Source: Chrysochromulina tobinii (Eukaryota; Haptophyta; Prymnesiales; Chrysochromulinaceae). From it: a stretch of DNA of 63,401 bases. Shown one piece after another: positions 1 to 9,168 of this stretch. The position numbers and the translations under genes were made by a program. Positions within the stretch are counted from its first letter, which is position 1. Each line of letters starts with the position of its first letter. The stretch covers positions 1 to 63,401 of the forward strand of contig JWZX01003321.1 in assembly GCA_001275005.1 (NCBI GenBank). The letters run 5' to 3'. The notes under the pieces were generated by a model, which was not told the DNA's origin, made no database searches, and worked only from the letters and a program-made list of their open reading frames with translations.

Positions 1-407
1 TCTCGAAGCGCAATGTCGCGCATGTCGTCGAATCCTACGATGAGAGTTAAGTGTCCCGCCCACCCACCGCGATGTAAGCCTGGTCTAGGACACACAGCAC
101 ATTCACTTGTGAATGAGAGGAGAGGTGTTCACTCGGCAGGTCCGGACTTGACTTGACTTGGGGTCTAGGGCAGAACTCGTAATGCCGAGCCTCCCGACCC
201 CACTCCCCAGCAAGGCTGGCGCGCACCCTGAGGCGGTCTGCTGGCTGCACGGGCACGCTCAGGGGAATCCGAGCGCGACCCACATGGGCCTCTTGTAGCT
301 GTGTGTCCGGAGTATTGACTGACTGACCAACACCTATGCGCGCCTGACTTGTACCCCCCTGACTTGTACCCCCTCGCGCCCGTTTTGTATTTAGGGAGCT
401 CGCAACA
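1..407. other. 5' flank of the cathepsin gene, no gene seen
   Basis: I find no convincing coding region here. The open frames on either strand lack family motifs and overlap the protease gene in antisense. A C-rich stretch at 346-375 contains two nearly identical copies of a GACTTGTACCCCC motif, about 30 bp before the start codon; it may be part of the core promoter or 5' UTR. Confidence 0.4.
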
Positions 408-1322
408 ATGCTGTATTGCATCGCCACTGCCGCGCTCTCTATCTTCCAGCTCAACCCGGTGGTCCGCAATGACGCCCGCTGGGCCGCCATGGACGCCGGC
501 CTCACAGGCAACGCGACCATCCGCATGCGCTCATCCGAGTCGCTGCCCGCATCCTTCACGTGGGCGAACAAGGATGGCGTGAACTACCTCTCGACCGTCC
601 GCAACCAGCACATCCCAGTGTACTGCGGTTCGTGCTGGGCGATGGGCTCGACGTCCGCCCTCACCGACCGCTGGAACATCCTCAACGGCGTGGGCGCCCT
701 GCCGCAGCACATGCTCTCGGTGCAGATGGTCGTCTCGTGCGGCAATGACAAGGTGGGCTGTGGCTCCTGCCACGGCGGCGACGACTCGGGCGTGTACGAG
801 CTTGCAAAACAGTACGGCATCCCGCACGAGTCGTGCTCCAACTACATGGCCACCAACACCCAGTGCAATGAGGACGCTGCCGTGACCACCACCAACAAGC
901 CTTCGTGCTACACGTGCTCGCCGGGCTCGGGCTGCACCAAGATCGAGAATTACAACAAGATGTTCATCTCCGCGTACGGCTCGGCGCGCGGGTACGACGC
1001 GATGAAGTCCGAGATCTACGATCGTGGGCCGATCTCGTGCGGCGTCGACGCGACGGACAAGATGGAGAAGTACACGGGCGGTGTCTTTTCGGAGGATGGC
1101 GCGCACGCCACCAACCACATCATCTCGGTCGTGGGCTGGGGCGTAGACAACTCGACCAAGGATGAGTACTGGTGGGTGCGCAACTCGTGGGGCGAACCCT
1201 GGGGCGAGCACGGCTACATGCGCATCGTCACCTCGAAGAACACTGGCCCCGCTGGAACCGGCAACAACAACATCGAGAAGCAATGCGGCTACGGCGTCGT
1301 CGACCGTTTCGCTCCCCAATAA
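408..1322 (+). CDS. Cathepsin Z/X-like papain-family cysteine peptidase (C1A)
   Basis: A 304-residue papain-fold cysteine protease, probably lysosomal/vacuolar or secreted. Cathepsin Z-type enzymes act mainly as carboxypeptidases. The active-site block reads NQHIPVYCGSCWA, with the HIP mini-loop at residues 68-70 that marks cathepsin Z, just before catalytic Cys76. Catalytic His237 lies in HATNHIISVVGWG and Asn259 in RNSWGEPWGE. Several cysteines suit a disulfide-bonded secreted enzyme. Only about 45 residues precede the mature domain, in keeping with the short prosegment of this family. The N-terminal hydrophobic stretch (MLYCIATAALSIF) could be a weak signal peptide. The ATG at 408 is the first in frame. 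No intron is needed. The family assignment is secure; localization is inferred. Confidence 0.92.
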   Translation: MLYCIATAALSIFQLNPVVRNDARWAAMDAGLTGNATIRMRSSESLPASFTWANKDGVNYLSTVRNQHIPVYCGSCWAMGSTSALTDRWNILNGVGALPQHMLSVQMVVSCGNDKVGCGSCHGGDDSGVYELAKQYGIPHESCSNYMATNTQCNEDAAVTTTNKPSCYTCSPGSGCTKIENYNKMFISAYGSARGYDAMKSEIYDRGPISCGVDATDKMEKYTGGVFSEDGAHATNHIISVVGWGVDNSTKDEYWWVRNSWGEPWGEHGYMRIVTSKNTGPAGTGNNNIEKQCGYGVVDRFAPQ

Positions 1323-1905
1323 GCAAGCACGCTGACATCTCACACGCATCGCTGCGGCAACACGCGGGCGAGAGAGCACATGCTGTGCGCTCTTCGCCGC
1401 CGACTGGCCCGGTTGCATCCATTACCATCCCTCTCTCCGGATTGAGGCGCGCTCCGATTCCGGGGATGTTGTGGGACCGTTTAACGGTTGAGAGCTGGGG
1501 TCTGTGCCAGGCGCGAGTTCGGGTTGGCCCGCGGCAGAGTCCACGAGGCCGTAGGAGTGCCTGCATACGGCCTCTGCCATGTGTTCGGCCGGCAGAGCCG
1601 CCGCCGGCAGAGCCCGCAAGGTCTGATCCGATCGTCGCGTGTGATGCGTCTGTTTGATTCTCGTACCCTACTATCCGAGGGGCGGGACCTCCGCGTCGTA
1701 CAGCTGTACGTCGTAGGGACGTAAGCCAATGCCCCCCCGTTCCTGTCCCGTCCGGTTTCGGCTTTCGCCGTTAACACACACCGCTCCGACACGCGCACAT
1801 TGTCCCGGCTCCCCCGCAGCCTCCAGCCAGTTTTTCGCGCCGCACCACGGAACGGGCGGGAGAAACGGCGACACATGCAGACGTGTTTCGATGTACAATC
1901 ACGAT
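1323..1905. other. Intergenic, between convergent genes
   Basis: This 583-bp stretch separates the 3' ends of the cathepsin gene (+) and the hypothetical gene on the minus strand. The frames that cross it have no recognisable motif and an arginine/proline-rich composition typical of GC-rich non-coding DNA. I see no gene. Confidence 0.4.
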
Positions 1906-3723
1906 TCAACGGCTCGGTTCCCACGTCCGGTCGGGGTCGGCCCGCCTCGCCCCGCCCCCCCGCCCCAGGTGTACGCTCAAGAGAGCGAGTGTACTGAGCG
2001 GCGACAGGTCGTCGAGGGCGGAGGCCGCGAGTGTACTGAGCGGCGACAGGTCGTCGAGGGCGGAGGCCGCGAGCGACACCGAGCGACATCGAGCGCCGAC
2101 GAGCGACAAGGAGCGAGACCGAGCGACACCGCCGATGGAGCTGGGGCCGCCAGCGTCCTCCGTCCACACCCCATCAACAAACAAGTGTTCCGCCTGCTGC
2201 GGCTGCTGCGGCTGCTGCGGCTGCTGCGGCTGCTGCGGCTGCCGCGCCTGCTGCGGCTGCCGCGCCTGCTGCGCCTGCCGCGCCTGCTGCGCCTGCTGCG
2301 CCTGCTGCGCCTGCTGCGCCTGCTGCCGCCTCCATGGGTGGGTTTTCCCGGCGGTGACGAGCGGCACAGCGGGCACGAGCGGCCTGGCTGGCACGAGCGG
2401 CATGGCGGCCACGAGCGGCATGGCTGGCACGAGCGACCCAAACGGAACCACCGGCGTGAGGGACGCGCCATCGATGGGGGACGCGCCCACCATGGCGCCC
2501 AAACTGGAAGAGGGTGCGCCCACCACGGCGCCCAAGCCAGCGTGGGACGCGCCCGCGCTTGAGCACGGCTCGGACGCGCCCGCGCATTCCGCGGCCTCCA
2601 GGCATTGGCGCTTGCTAAGATCTCGGGTCGATCTCGCCGAGTCGGAGCTCGATCCGAGATCGCCGAGTCGGAGCTCGGAGCTCGCTTTCCGAGATCTCGG
2701 GTCGGAGCTCGATCCGAGATCGCCGAGTCGGAGCTCGGAGCTCGGTTTCCGAGATCTCGGGTCGGAGCTTCGTGCGTGCGCCCTCGCAACTTCTGCTGCA
2801 GCCATGGCATGCGTCACAGCGCTCGTCGCGCCAGCTGCATCCTCGCACTGGAGGAGGGCTTGCGCTTCTCTGCTATCCGCTGCTCTGTCAGCCGCGTCGT
2901 GGCACTTCTTTGCCAGCCGCCGGAGGACCAAAACGACCTCCGGGGTATATGCGTTAGGGTTGAATCCATCGATGAGGTTCTCCAAGGCCTGAATGTGGCA
3001 AATGAATTCTTTCGCTCGCCACGCCCTAGGGTCCGGCTTCTCTATCTTGTCCCACTTCTTGGTTAAGATCGTCCGCGCATACTTCATCACCTTAGTGAGC
3101 TTGCTTCCTACCGGGTCTGGCTTCTCCTGCTCCGAGAAGCCGCACTGCACTGCGGTGTGACGCCACAGCGCCTGGACTGTTGAGTTGCTATCGTGAGCCC
3201 TCGACCTGCCGCCGCCAATGATGTGAGGGTTCTCTTTCGCGTACACCAATGCGACTGCCACTTCGAAACGAACCTCGTCTCGAACCTTGTCGTCTATCAC
3301 GGATGTCATGTCGCCGGCCTTGATCACCTTCATACATAGCTCATCAAAGTCAGACGGCTCAGCCGAGAGGGATTCGGGGGTGGGTTCCGCTCTTTCCATC
3401 GGCACGAATACAGCACCGTCTTCTTCTGACGCAGGAAAGGACATCGCATCATCAGCCGCCGCATCGAGGACAGGATCCGGGTGCAAGGATCCGGGGACGA
3501 TGAATTCAGCTGCAGAATTCAGCATCCCAGCGGACGCGGTCGGCGCAGGCCTTTCCTCTTTCTTGTTCGTCGTCTTGTTTGACCCCGGAATCCCCCTGAT
3601 GAGGGATGTAATCGCGCCAGAAGTATTCTCATTCTCGCCGGATGCCCGGTAGCACTTACAGAAGTACGTAGCTCCGTCACCAGAGGGATCGGCATCCTCG
3701 CGCTGGCACCACACAACGGTCAT
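1906..3723 (-). CDS. Hypothetical protein with low-complexity, repeat-rich C-terminal half
   Basis: A 605-residue frame starting with ATG at 3723. The N-terminal ~290 residues look genuinely protein-like: a Cys-containing segment (WCQRED...YFCKCYRA, residues 5-25) faintly recalls a degenerate BED-type finger, and a helical block around residues 125-290 has evenly spaced aromatic and charged residues. The C-terminal half is simple sequence: a 20-residue repeat (SSELRLGDLGSSSDPRSRK), a Val/Pro/Leu tract, a long Gln-Gln-Ala tract, and a 14-residue repeat (TLAASALDDLSPLS). The tracts match exact DNA repeats, so they arose by recent expansion. No family is recognised. The true stop could lie upstream if the repeat region is 3' UTR or an intron. 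Confidence 0.55.
   Translation of the reverse strand: MTVVWCQREDADPSGDGATYFCKCYRASGENENTSGAITSLIRGIPGSNKTTNKKEERPAPTASAGMLNSAAEFIVPGSLHPDPVLDAAADDAMSFPASEEDGAVFVPMERAEPTPESLSAEPSDFDELCMKVIKAGDMTSVIDDKVRDEVRFEVAVALVYAKENPHIIGGGRSRAHDSNSTVQALWRHTAVQCGFSEQEKPDPVGSKLTKVMKYARTILTKKWDKIEKPDPRAWRAKEFICHIQALENLIDGFNPNAYTPEVVLVLRRLAKKCHDAADRAADSREAQALLQCEDAAGATSAVTHAMAAAEVARAHARSSDPRSRKPSSELRLGDLGSSSDPRSRKASSELRLGDLGSSSDSARSTRDLSKRQCLEAAECAGASEPCSSAGASHAGLGAVVGAPSSSLGAMVGASPIDGASLTPVVPFGSLVPAMPLVAAMPLVPARPLVPAVPLVTAGKTHPWRRQQAQQAQQAQQAQQARQAQQARQPQQARQPQQPQQPQQPQQPQQAEHLFVDGVWTEDAGGPSSIGGVARSRSLSLVGARCRSVSLAASALDDLSPLSTLAASALDDLSPLSTLALLSVHLGRGGGARRADPDRTWEPSR
1987..2070. repeat. 42-bp tandem repeat, two copies
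   Basis: Two essentially identical 42-bp copies (1987-2028 and 2029-2070). They encode a 14-residue repeat near the C terminus of the minus-strand hypothetical protein. The unit length is a multiple of three, so the frame is kept. Confidence 0.85.
2197..2331. repeat. CTG/CCG-rich trinucleotide-like tract (Gln/Ala)
   Basis: Roughly 135 bp of CTGCGGCTG / CTGCGCCTG units. In the minus-strand gene it encodes a Gln-Gln-Ala and Gln-Pro tract; on the plus strand it reads as Leu-Arg or Cys-Gly repeats, which are spurious. It is probably unstable in length. Confidence 0.9.
2641..2760. repeat. 60-bp tandem repeat, two copies
   Basis: Copies 2641-2700 and 2701-2760 differ at a single base. They encode the 20-residue repeat in the middle of the minus-strand hypothetical protein. 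The unit carries internal GAGCTCGGAGCTCG palindromic pieces. Confidence 0.9.
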
Positions 3724-3985
3724 CCTTCGCGATCAACGGGTCGGAGGGCGACGTACGCGTGGTCGGATCCATTGGTCGGATCCCCCCAGCACACTAGCCA
3801 ACACACAGGGTACGGACGCTGTGACGGACAGCTGGGAGGAACGGACCGGCTGGAAGTAAATGTGCATCGTACTGAACAAGAACGACTCGCACAGTACACT
3901 CGCTCTCAGGTGCGTACCCCTTGGTGCGTACGCTAAAAATCTCGCTAGTCGAGCAGCTATCGTCCTATCCAGCTAATCATGTCAA

Positions 3986-4975
3986 TCAGTCCGCCGCGTT
4001 CGGTGCCTCGCTGCGCTGTACAATACAGCGGCCATGCGGGTGGTGAACACGCAGATTCGTCAAGTCCAGCGCGTTGAGGATTTGTGCTGCGGCCCGGAGA
4101 GAGCGGTCGCGAAGCTCGTCTTCATCGTCGGCGGCGCATGGGTCCGTTGTCAGCTGTGGCTCCTCGATGGTGGCGCTCCGTCGGGTGTAGACAAATGCCC
4201 TGGCGTGGCCCCACGTCACACTCAGCGCGGGCTCCACGGCCGTAAGCGCAAATGAGGGCAGCGCACCCTTGGGGATCGCGAGAAGCGTCACGAACATGCG
4301 CAGGCGCGGGGCCTGCGCCTCGAACCGCGAGCAGAGCTGGCGGATGAAGCGGGCGTCAAAGAGCAGGCTGGCAAAGTAGACCAGGGTCGCATCCTCGCAA
4401 GGCGAGGTGAGCATGTCGCCATGTATCACGTGCAGGTTGCTCAGTGCAGCCCGCTTGCTCGCGGCGAACGCCACCGAGTGCCGCACGCTCGAGAGCTCGA
4501 CGCCGACGACGCGCACGTGCGGCAGCGCGAGGGCGGCGTGCACAACAAAGCGCCCCGCCCCCGAGCCCATGTCGTAGAGCACATCGCCATGGGCGGGACG
4601 CATCATCCGAAGCACGGTCTCCGTGCCCTCGTGAGTGAGCTCGCCGTACACATGGCCGCACGACGAGGTTTCAGACAGTTGCGCGACCTCGGCCTGGGGA
4701 ATCGTGTGCACGCTCTCCGATGTGTCATCGCCAAGGTATGCAGCTTCGAGCTTCTTGAAGATCGCCCGCTCTAGCCGCAACGCTCGCCCACGAAAAACAC
4801 GTTGCAGCACCACCGCGGAGGCGTGGCGGGCATTCACCTGTCGGCGTCTGCGCCACTGACCTTGGATGAGCGTCGAACTAGTCGCACGATGAGAGCGCTC
4901 CTGTTGATACCTCAGGCGTACGAGGAAGCCGCGAGCGGCTGCGTGGAGACGAGTATCGGATCGATCGGCCAGCAT
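3986..4975 (-). CDS. IQ-motif protein with DOT1-like SAM-dependent methyltransferase domain
   Basis: A 329-residue protein starting at ATG 4975. Residues ~8-75 hold three basic, hydrophobic IQ-like segments (around LHAAARGFLVRLR, LIQGQWRRRRQ and AVVLQRVFRGRAL), suggesting calmodulin binding. A class I methyltransferase domain follows: VYGELTHEGTETVL (109-122) recalls the D1 loop of DOT1 lysine methyltransferases, DMGSGAGR (135-142) is the SAM-binding glycine loop, and VVGVEL ends at the acidic ribose-binding Glu160. The order YGE-loop, DxGSGxG, GxE is that of DOT1-like enzymes. Histone H3 methylation is therefore possible, but the IQ fusion and small size leave the substrate open. It is head to head with the phosphoesterase gene, 187 bp away. 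Confidence 0.75.
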   Translation of the reverse strand: MLADRSDTRLHAAARGFLVRLRYQQERSHRATSSTLIQGQWRRRRQVNARHASAVVLQRVFRGRALRLERAIFKKLEAAYLGDDTSESVHTIPQAEVAQLSETSSCGHVYGELTHEGTETVLRMMRPAHGDVLYDMGSGAGRFVVHAALALPHVRVVGVELSSVRHSVAFAASKRAALSNLHVIHGDMLTSPCEDATLVYFASLLFDARFIRQLCSRFEAQAPRLRMFVTLLAIPKGALPSFALTAVEPALSVTWGHARAFVYTRRSATIEEPQLTTDPCAADDEDELRDRSLRAAAQILNALDLTNLRVHHPHGRCIVQRSEAPNAAD

Positions 4976-5162
4976 GCCTTCGGGGGATTCCTCAGGTGAG
5001 AGGCTTTCGTCATTTTTAGCTGTTCTGTCACCGTTGTAGCCGCCCCTGTGTGTCTTCCACTTGTAGCTAGACTAATTTTGCCCCGCACCTACGCTAAACG
5101 AAACGGAATTATGTTTCGTCATCGCGGGGTATGCCACAGCGGGTTTTGCGGTGTGCTCGGCC
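4976..5162. promoter_or_regulatory. Putative bidirectional promoter
   Basis: Only 187 bp separate the start codons of two divergent genes, the methyltransferase and the phosphoesterase, so both promoters must lie here or inside the genes. No TATA box is clear. Confidence 0.4.
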
Positions 5163-6708
5163 ATGCAGCGACTTCTCGTCGCCGCCGCGCTGGCTGCGAC
5201 GCCACCTGCGAAAGAAGTTGCGTCGTTTGGAATCATCACCGACGTGCACTACGCCGATGCCGACACCAGCGGCACGCGCTACTATCGCGACTCGCTGCCC
5301 AAAGTGCGAGCGTCAATCGCTGACCTCGCCAGCCGCAGCACCGACTTCCTCATCGAGCTAGGCGATTTCAAGGACACGGACGTGGGAAGCGGTTGTGGCA
5401 AGGGCAAGGCCACGCCTGCGTGCATCAACCTGACGCTGTCCTTTCTAGCGACGATCGAGGCGGAGATGGCCACGTTCCCGGGTCCCCGCTTCCACCTGCT
5501 CGGCAATCACGATGTGGACGTGCTCAACCAAAGCGCGGTGCTCAATGCCACCACCAACAGTCCCGTAACCGATCCAGGCGGGCCGGGCTATTACTCGTTC
5601 GACTTCCCATTCGCTCCGGAGCCCGTCGGCAACGACACAGACGGCTGCCTCGTGCGGGATGGCGTGGACGTATGGATTGTCCACGCTGATGGCACGCGTA
5701 ATTGGCTCAGCATGCCACCGGCCGGCGCAAGCGACGCCGCCCGCCCGATCGCCGATGCCTCTGCGTACCCCAAGCGGCACGGCGGCAAGGGTGCATACAA
5801 TTTGGACGCAGACCAGAGCGCGGCGGCCTTTGCCCAGAGATGTCATGGCTGCGTGTGCGATGGAGTGGGGCTTCCGGCGGCGCTGCCATCGCCTCCGCCC
5901 GAGCACGCCGCGCCGCTTCGGTTCATCGCCCTCAACGGCGACTACACCGCAGATGACGTGCCATGGGCAGACCTCGACGGCGGCGCTGTCCCGGGCGCAT
6001 CGTGGGATGACGCACACGTACCCATGGTTCAAATGGAATGGTTCGCCGAGCAGCTGCAGCAAGCACGTGCCAGCGCCCAGCGGGTTATTGTCTTCATTCA
6101 CTACCGGCTCGATGGCGGGCCGGGTGGCCCCGTAGGGACCGGCCTCGGCCCCACCTCCGTGCCCAATCGCGCCTGGGTGGACGAGTGCACGCTCAAGAAT
6201 GCGCCGGTCGCACACGCCCAATGAACGGAACCTTCCCTGCACTTCCCTGAACCTGCCCTGAACCTTCCCTGGCCCCTCGCGCTCACCCTCGCTCCCCACC
6301 GATGTTGCCCGGCACAGGTCGTTCGTGCCTTGCTTGAGGAGACGCCTGGCCTCGTCCTGGCCACTTTCTCGGGGCACGACCACGCGCCACTCCCGCCATA
6401 CACACACGAGGCCCTCGGTACGCCCTTCTCCCATCTTGCCCCCCCTCCCCCCCCCTCTCCTCACTCGCCATCCGTACACATCCCGTGGCCTTCACACCCT
6501 CTTCACACCTTTCGCCGTGCTTTCTCCCCTGGTAGGCAAGCCCGCGTACCTCACAATGGCCGCGACCGTTGAGGGGTCGTGGCCGACGCACAATGCATAC
6601 AGCCGCGTGAGCATCCTCGCCGACTGCACAGTGCGTGTGCACGGCTTCGGGAGCGGCGGGTATAATGTTAGCGTGCCGCCGCCGGACGCGACGTGCTCGC
6701 TCGAGTAG
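5163..6708 (+). CDS. ADPRM-like calcineurin-type metallophosphoesterase
   Basis: Resembles Mn-dependent ADP-ribose/CDP-alcohol diphosphatases. Proposed exons are 5163-6206, 6318-6417 and 6536-6708 (438 residues). The introns, 111 and 118 bp, are GT-AG, and both junctions restore family-like sequence (KNAP/VVRALLEETPG and HEALG/KPAYLT). Metal-binding motifs appear in family order: ITDVHY (Asp27, His29), ELGDFKD (Asp68), LLGNHDVD, a later FIHYR, and FSGHDHAPLPPY in exon 2. A short hydrophobic N terminus (MQRLLVAAALAA) may be a signal peptide. The ATG at 5163 is chosen over the upstream non-ATG extension. The substrate could be ADP-ribose or another nucleotide diphosphate; the sequence does not decide. 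Confidence 0.85.
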
Positions 6709-7331
6709 GCTGAGCGTCTCATTGCGGCACGGCGCCACCGCACTTCGCACTGGGTCGTGGCCACCCGTCAGTCACCATGTGCACGAGTCAGCATGCCAGT
6801 GCTCAGTCGTCGCGGCGCACTCGGCGGCGGCCCGCCGCGCAGACTCTCTGCCACTCCGCCACACGGATCAACAAGGGTGGCGGGCTCTGAGGCCTCAGCC
6901 CGAACATGCACCGACGCGCCCCGCCCGCGCACGGCCCCGTCAGAGCGACGGGCCGACGGCGTCGTGCGCGGTTGCTTTACCGTTTCCGTTATTGCACCGA
7001 GTGTTCGGTCCATCTCACAAAAACGGGCCCACATAGTAATCCGATAGTTAATCAACACAAAATGGTACAGGGCGCGAGGGCCAACCTGCGGCGCGCCACG
7101 CAAGCGAAGGAGCGAGAGCCGAGCCCCAAGCACAAGAAAGCGAGCACAAGAAAGCGCCTCCCGACTGAGAGGGGAGTGCGGCCTCTCTCCGCGCTCTCTC
7201 GGCGCGCGCGCTCCCTCTCTCTCTCTCTCTTGTATGTATGTGTGCTTGTGCCTCACGCGCAAGCCCCTCTCTTGTCTAGCGGCGGATTGGCGGCGAGTTC
7301 GTGGGTGGCCCGCGGCTCAGCGCATCTATTC
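6709..7331. other. Intergenic, between convergent genes
   Basis: This 623-bp stretch lies between the 3' ends of the phosphoesterase and the HAD gene. It contains a CT microsatellite around 7205-7231 (CTCTCTCTCT) and no frame with family motifs. I see no gene. Confidence 0.4.
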
Positions 7332-8932
7332 TCAGCGCATCTTCTCGCCCTTGAAGAGCTCGCGCAGCGACATGAGGCTCATGTCCTCAAAGGAGGAGAC
7401 GCGCTGGTCAGCGATGCGTAGATCGGCGCCATTGCGCCGCGCGCCGCCCATGACGGCGACCACCTTGGCAGTGGCATCGTGGCCAGCGAGGACGTCGTCG
7501 ACGTCATCGCTGAAGACGACGCATCGCTCAGGAGGACGCTCGAGCTGCGAACAACGGGGGAGAACGGAGGCGGTCAGTCGTGTGATCAGGGGCCGCCCAG
7601 GTCTCAATCTGGCACAATCTGGAATCAATCTGGCATCGCTCGGGCTGGCGACCCACCTTAATGCATCCGACGAGGTAGGCCTGCTCCGTAGTCTCGCATC
7701 CGTCCTCTGCTGTCACCGAGATCGGGCAGAGATCTCGCAGGCCTGCACGCTCGAGGACGCTGGCGAGCGCCCCCCGGTCCATCGTGGCGCCCGCGCACAC
7801 GCAGCACGGCACCTGATACTCGTTGAGCAGCGTCAGCCACTCCTTGGCACCGTCCGCAACTGCAAAGTCAAAGTCGCGAAGCACCGTGTTCTTCGCGTGG
7901 TAGTGCTGCAGAGAGAGTAAGGCGAGCGCCCAAATGCGTGAGAGAGGGAGAGAGGAGCGAGGGGGGGCGAGAGAGAGGCGCGAGAGAGGTGAGCGCGGGA
8001 CACAGAGGAACGCCCGAGGCGCCTCGGGGCAGGTTTCAGTTGTGTCTCTTGGGCGAGCGCACCTCAAATGCAAGCTTTTGCGTCTCGCCCCAGTCGTCGG
8101 TCCAGCGGAAGGTTTGCTGGATGGCACGCTCGGGGCGCATCCCGATGGCGCGCAGGATCTCGTCGTCGTCGGGCTCGCGCATCCCCTGCTCCGCGGCCAC
8201 GAGCGCCCACGGGCGCCGGTGCATCTCGATCGCGTTTGAGAGCATCACGTCGAGTTTGAAGATCACGCCGTACTGCTGCAGTGGAAAGTTGTTGAAGCGC
8301 AGCCGCGACATGTAGTCCGGCTGGAGGAGTTCGTTGAGATCGGAGGCGCGCAGCTGCTGGGGGTCGGCCTGGAGCGCCGCGTAATAGCCCTCGCTGCGCC
8401 CGCCGCCGGCCGCGCCATACCGGCCCTCGCGTGTGCTCGGCAACTCGCCGCCGAGCTCGCCCTCGCGGAGCGGTTGCGAGGGCAGCGGCGGCAGGAAGAG
8501 GTCGTCCTTGTCGTCGTCTGGATCCCTCCAGCTGGTGACGCGGCTTCGACGGCCGTTGCTGCTGCTGTCGTCCGGCGCGTAGAAGGAGATGGGCTCCGCG
8601 GTGGTGCGCCTGTGCCGGTTGCGCCCGGACCCTAGCCGGTCGCTGCCGTCGCCGCCGCCGATGCCGCCGCCGTCAATGCTGCTGCGACTTGCGAGGTCAG
8701 ACAGGCCGTCCGGCTCGGGCTCGGCCCAATCCGCCACGTCCGCCCTCGCCATTGGCTGCTGCCACTGCTGCCTGGACTGCCAGGCAGCATCGCAGCAGCA
8801 CTCGCCCGCACGGTGCGGGGCGCCCTCCGCGCAGCGCGGCGCGTACAGCGATGAGACCAGGCTCCCAAGCGGCTTCGCCTGGCAAAGCAACAGCACCGCC
8901 AGGCAGCGCCGAAGGACGTGCGGATGAGACAT
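7332..8932 (-). CDS. HAD-superfamily hydrolase-like protein, plastid type (At4g11570/PyrP2-like)
   Basis: Proposed exons on the minus strand are 8932-8063, 7905-7657 and 7544-7332 (443 residues). Introns of 157 and 112 bp restore FE/HYHAK and CIK/LERPPERC. The N terminus (MSHPHVLRRCLAVLLLCQAK) is signal-like; a low-complexity linker follows to about residue 215, fitting a targeted plastid protein. The HAD domain spans roughly 220-443, with RPWALVAAEQG and GMRPERAIQQTFRW in the cap, VCAGATMDR as motif II and PERCVVFSDDVDDVLAGHDA as motif IV. It aligns in order with plant At4g11570-type proteins. Motif I reads IFKLDVMLSN rather than DxDGT, so the nucleophile aspartate is missing or displaced and activity is doubtful. 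Confidence 0.78.
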
Positions 8933-9168
8933 TTTGTAGGCCGCCGTGCGATTTTCTCTGACCCTTCCAAGCGCCGCATCTTCGCCCCTCAAGGAGGAAA
9001 AATGGGATTCCGTCAAAACTCCATCCCACGCTGAGGTTTTTTTAGGTCGAAGATTCCGTGATCCGGCGGCGTGGCTGAATTCCTTCGTCCCTTCTATCGT
9101 CAAATCCCCCCGTCAAGTCCCGCCCGCAAGGCCCGCGTTCAAACTTTTCCGAAGCGCTCGGTCCAACC
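8933..9168. promoter_or_regulatory. Putative bidirectional promoter
   Basis: A 236-bp gap between head-to-head start codons (HAD gene minus, nucleotidyltransferase-like gene plus). It is more AT-rich than its flanks, with T- and A-runs near 9030-9050. No specific motif is assigned. Confidence 0.35.

Noticed and set aside
47-571. 174-codon minus-strand frame at the left edge
   Set aside because: It runs antisense into the cathepsin gene and lacks any recognisable domain.
2197-2331. Cys-Gly or Leu-Arg repeat proteins on the plus strand
   Set aside because: Same trinucleotide tract read in other frames; no ORF context or start.
1906-3723. Idea that the minus-strand hypothetical gene is a transposase with a BED finger
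   Set aside because: Only a few cysteines fit; no DDE or hAT catalytic region is visible.
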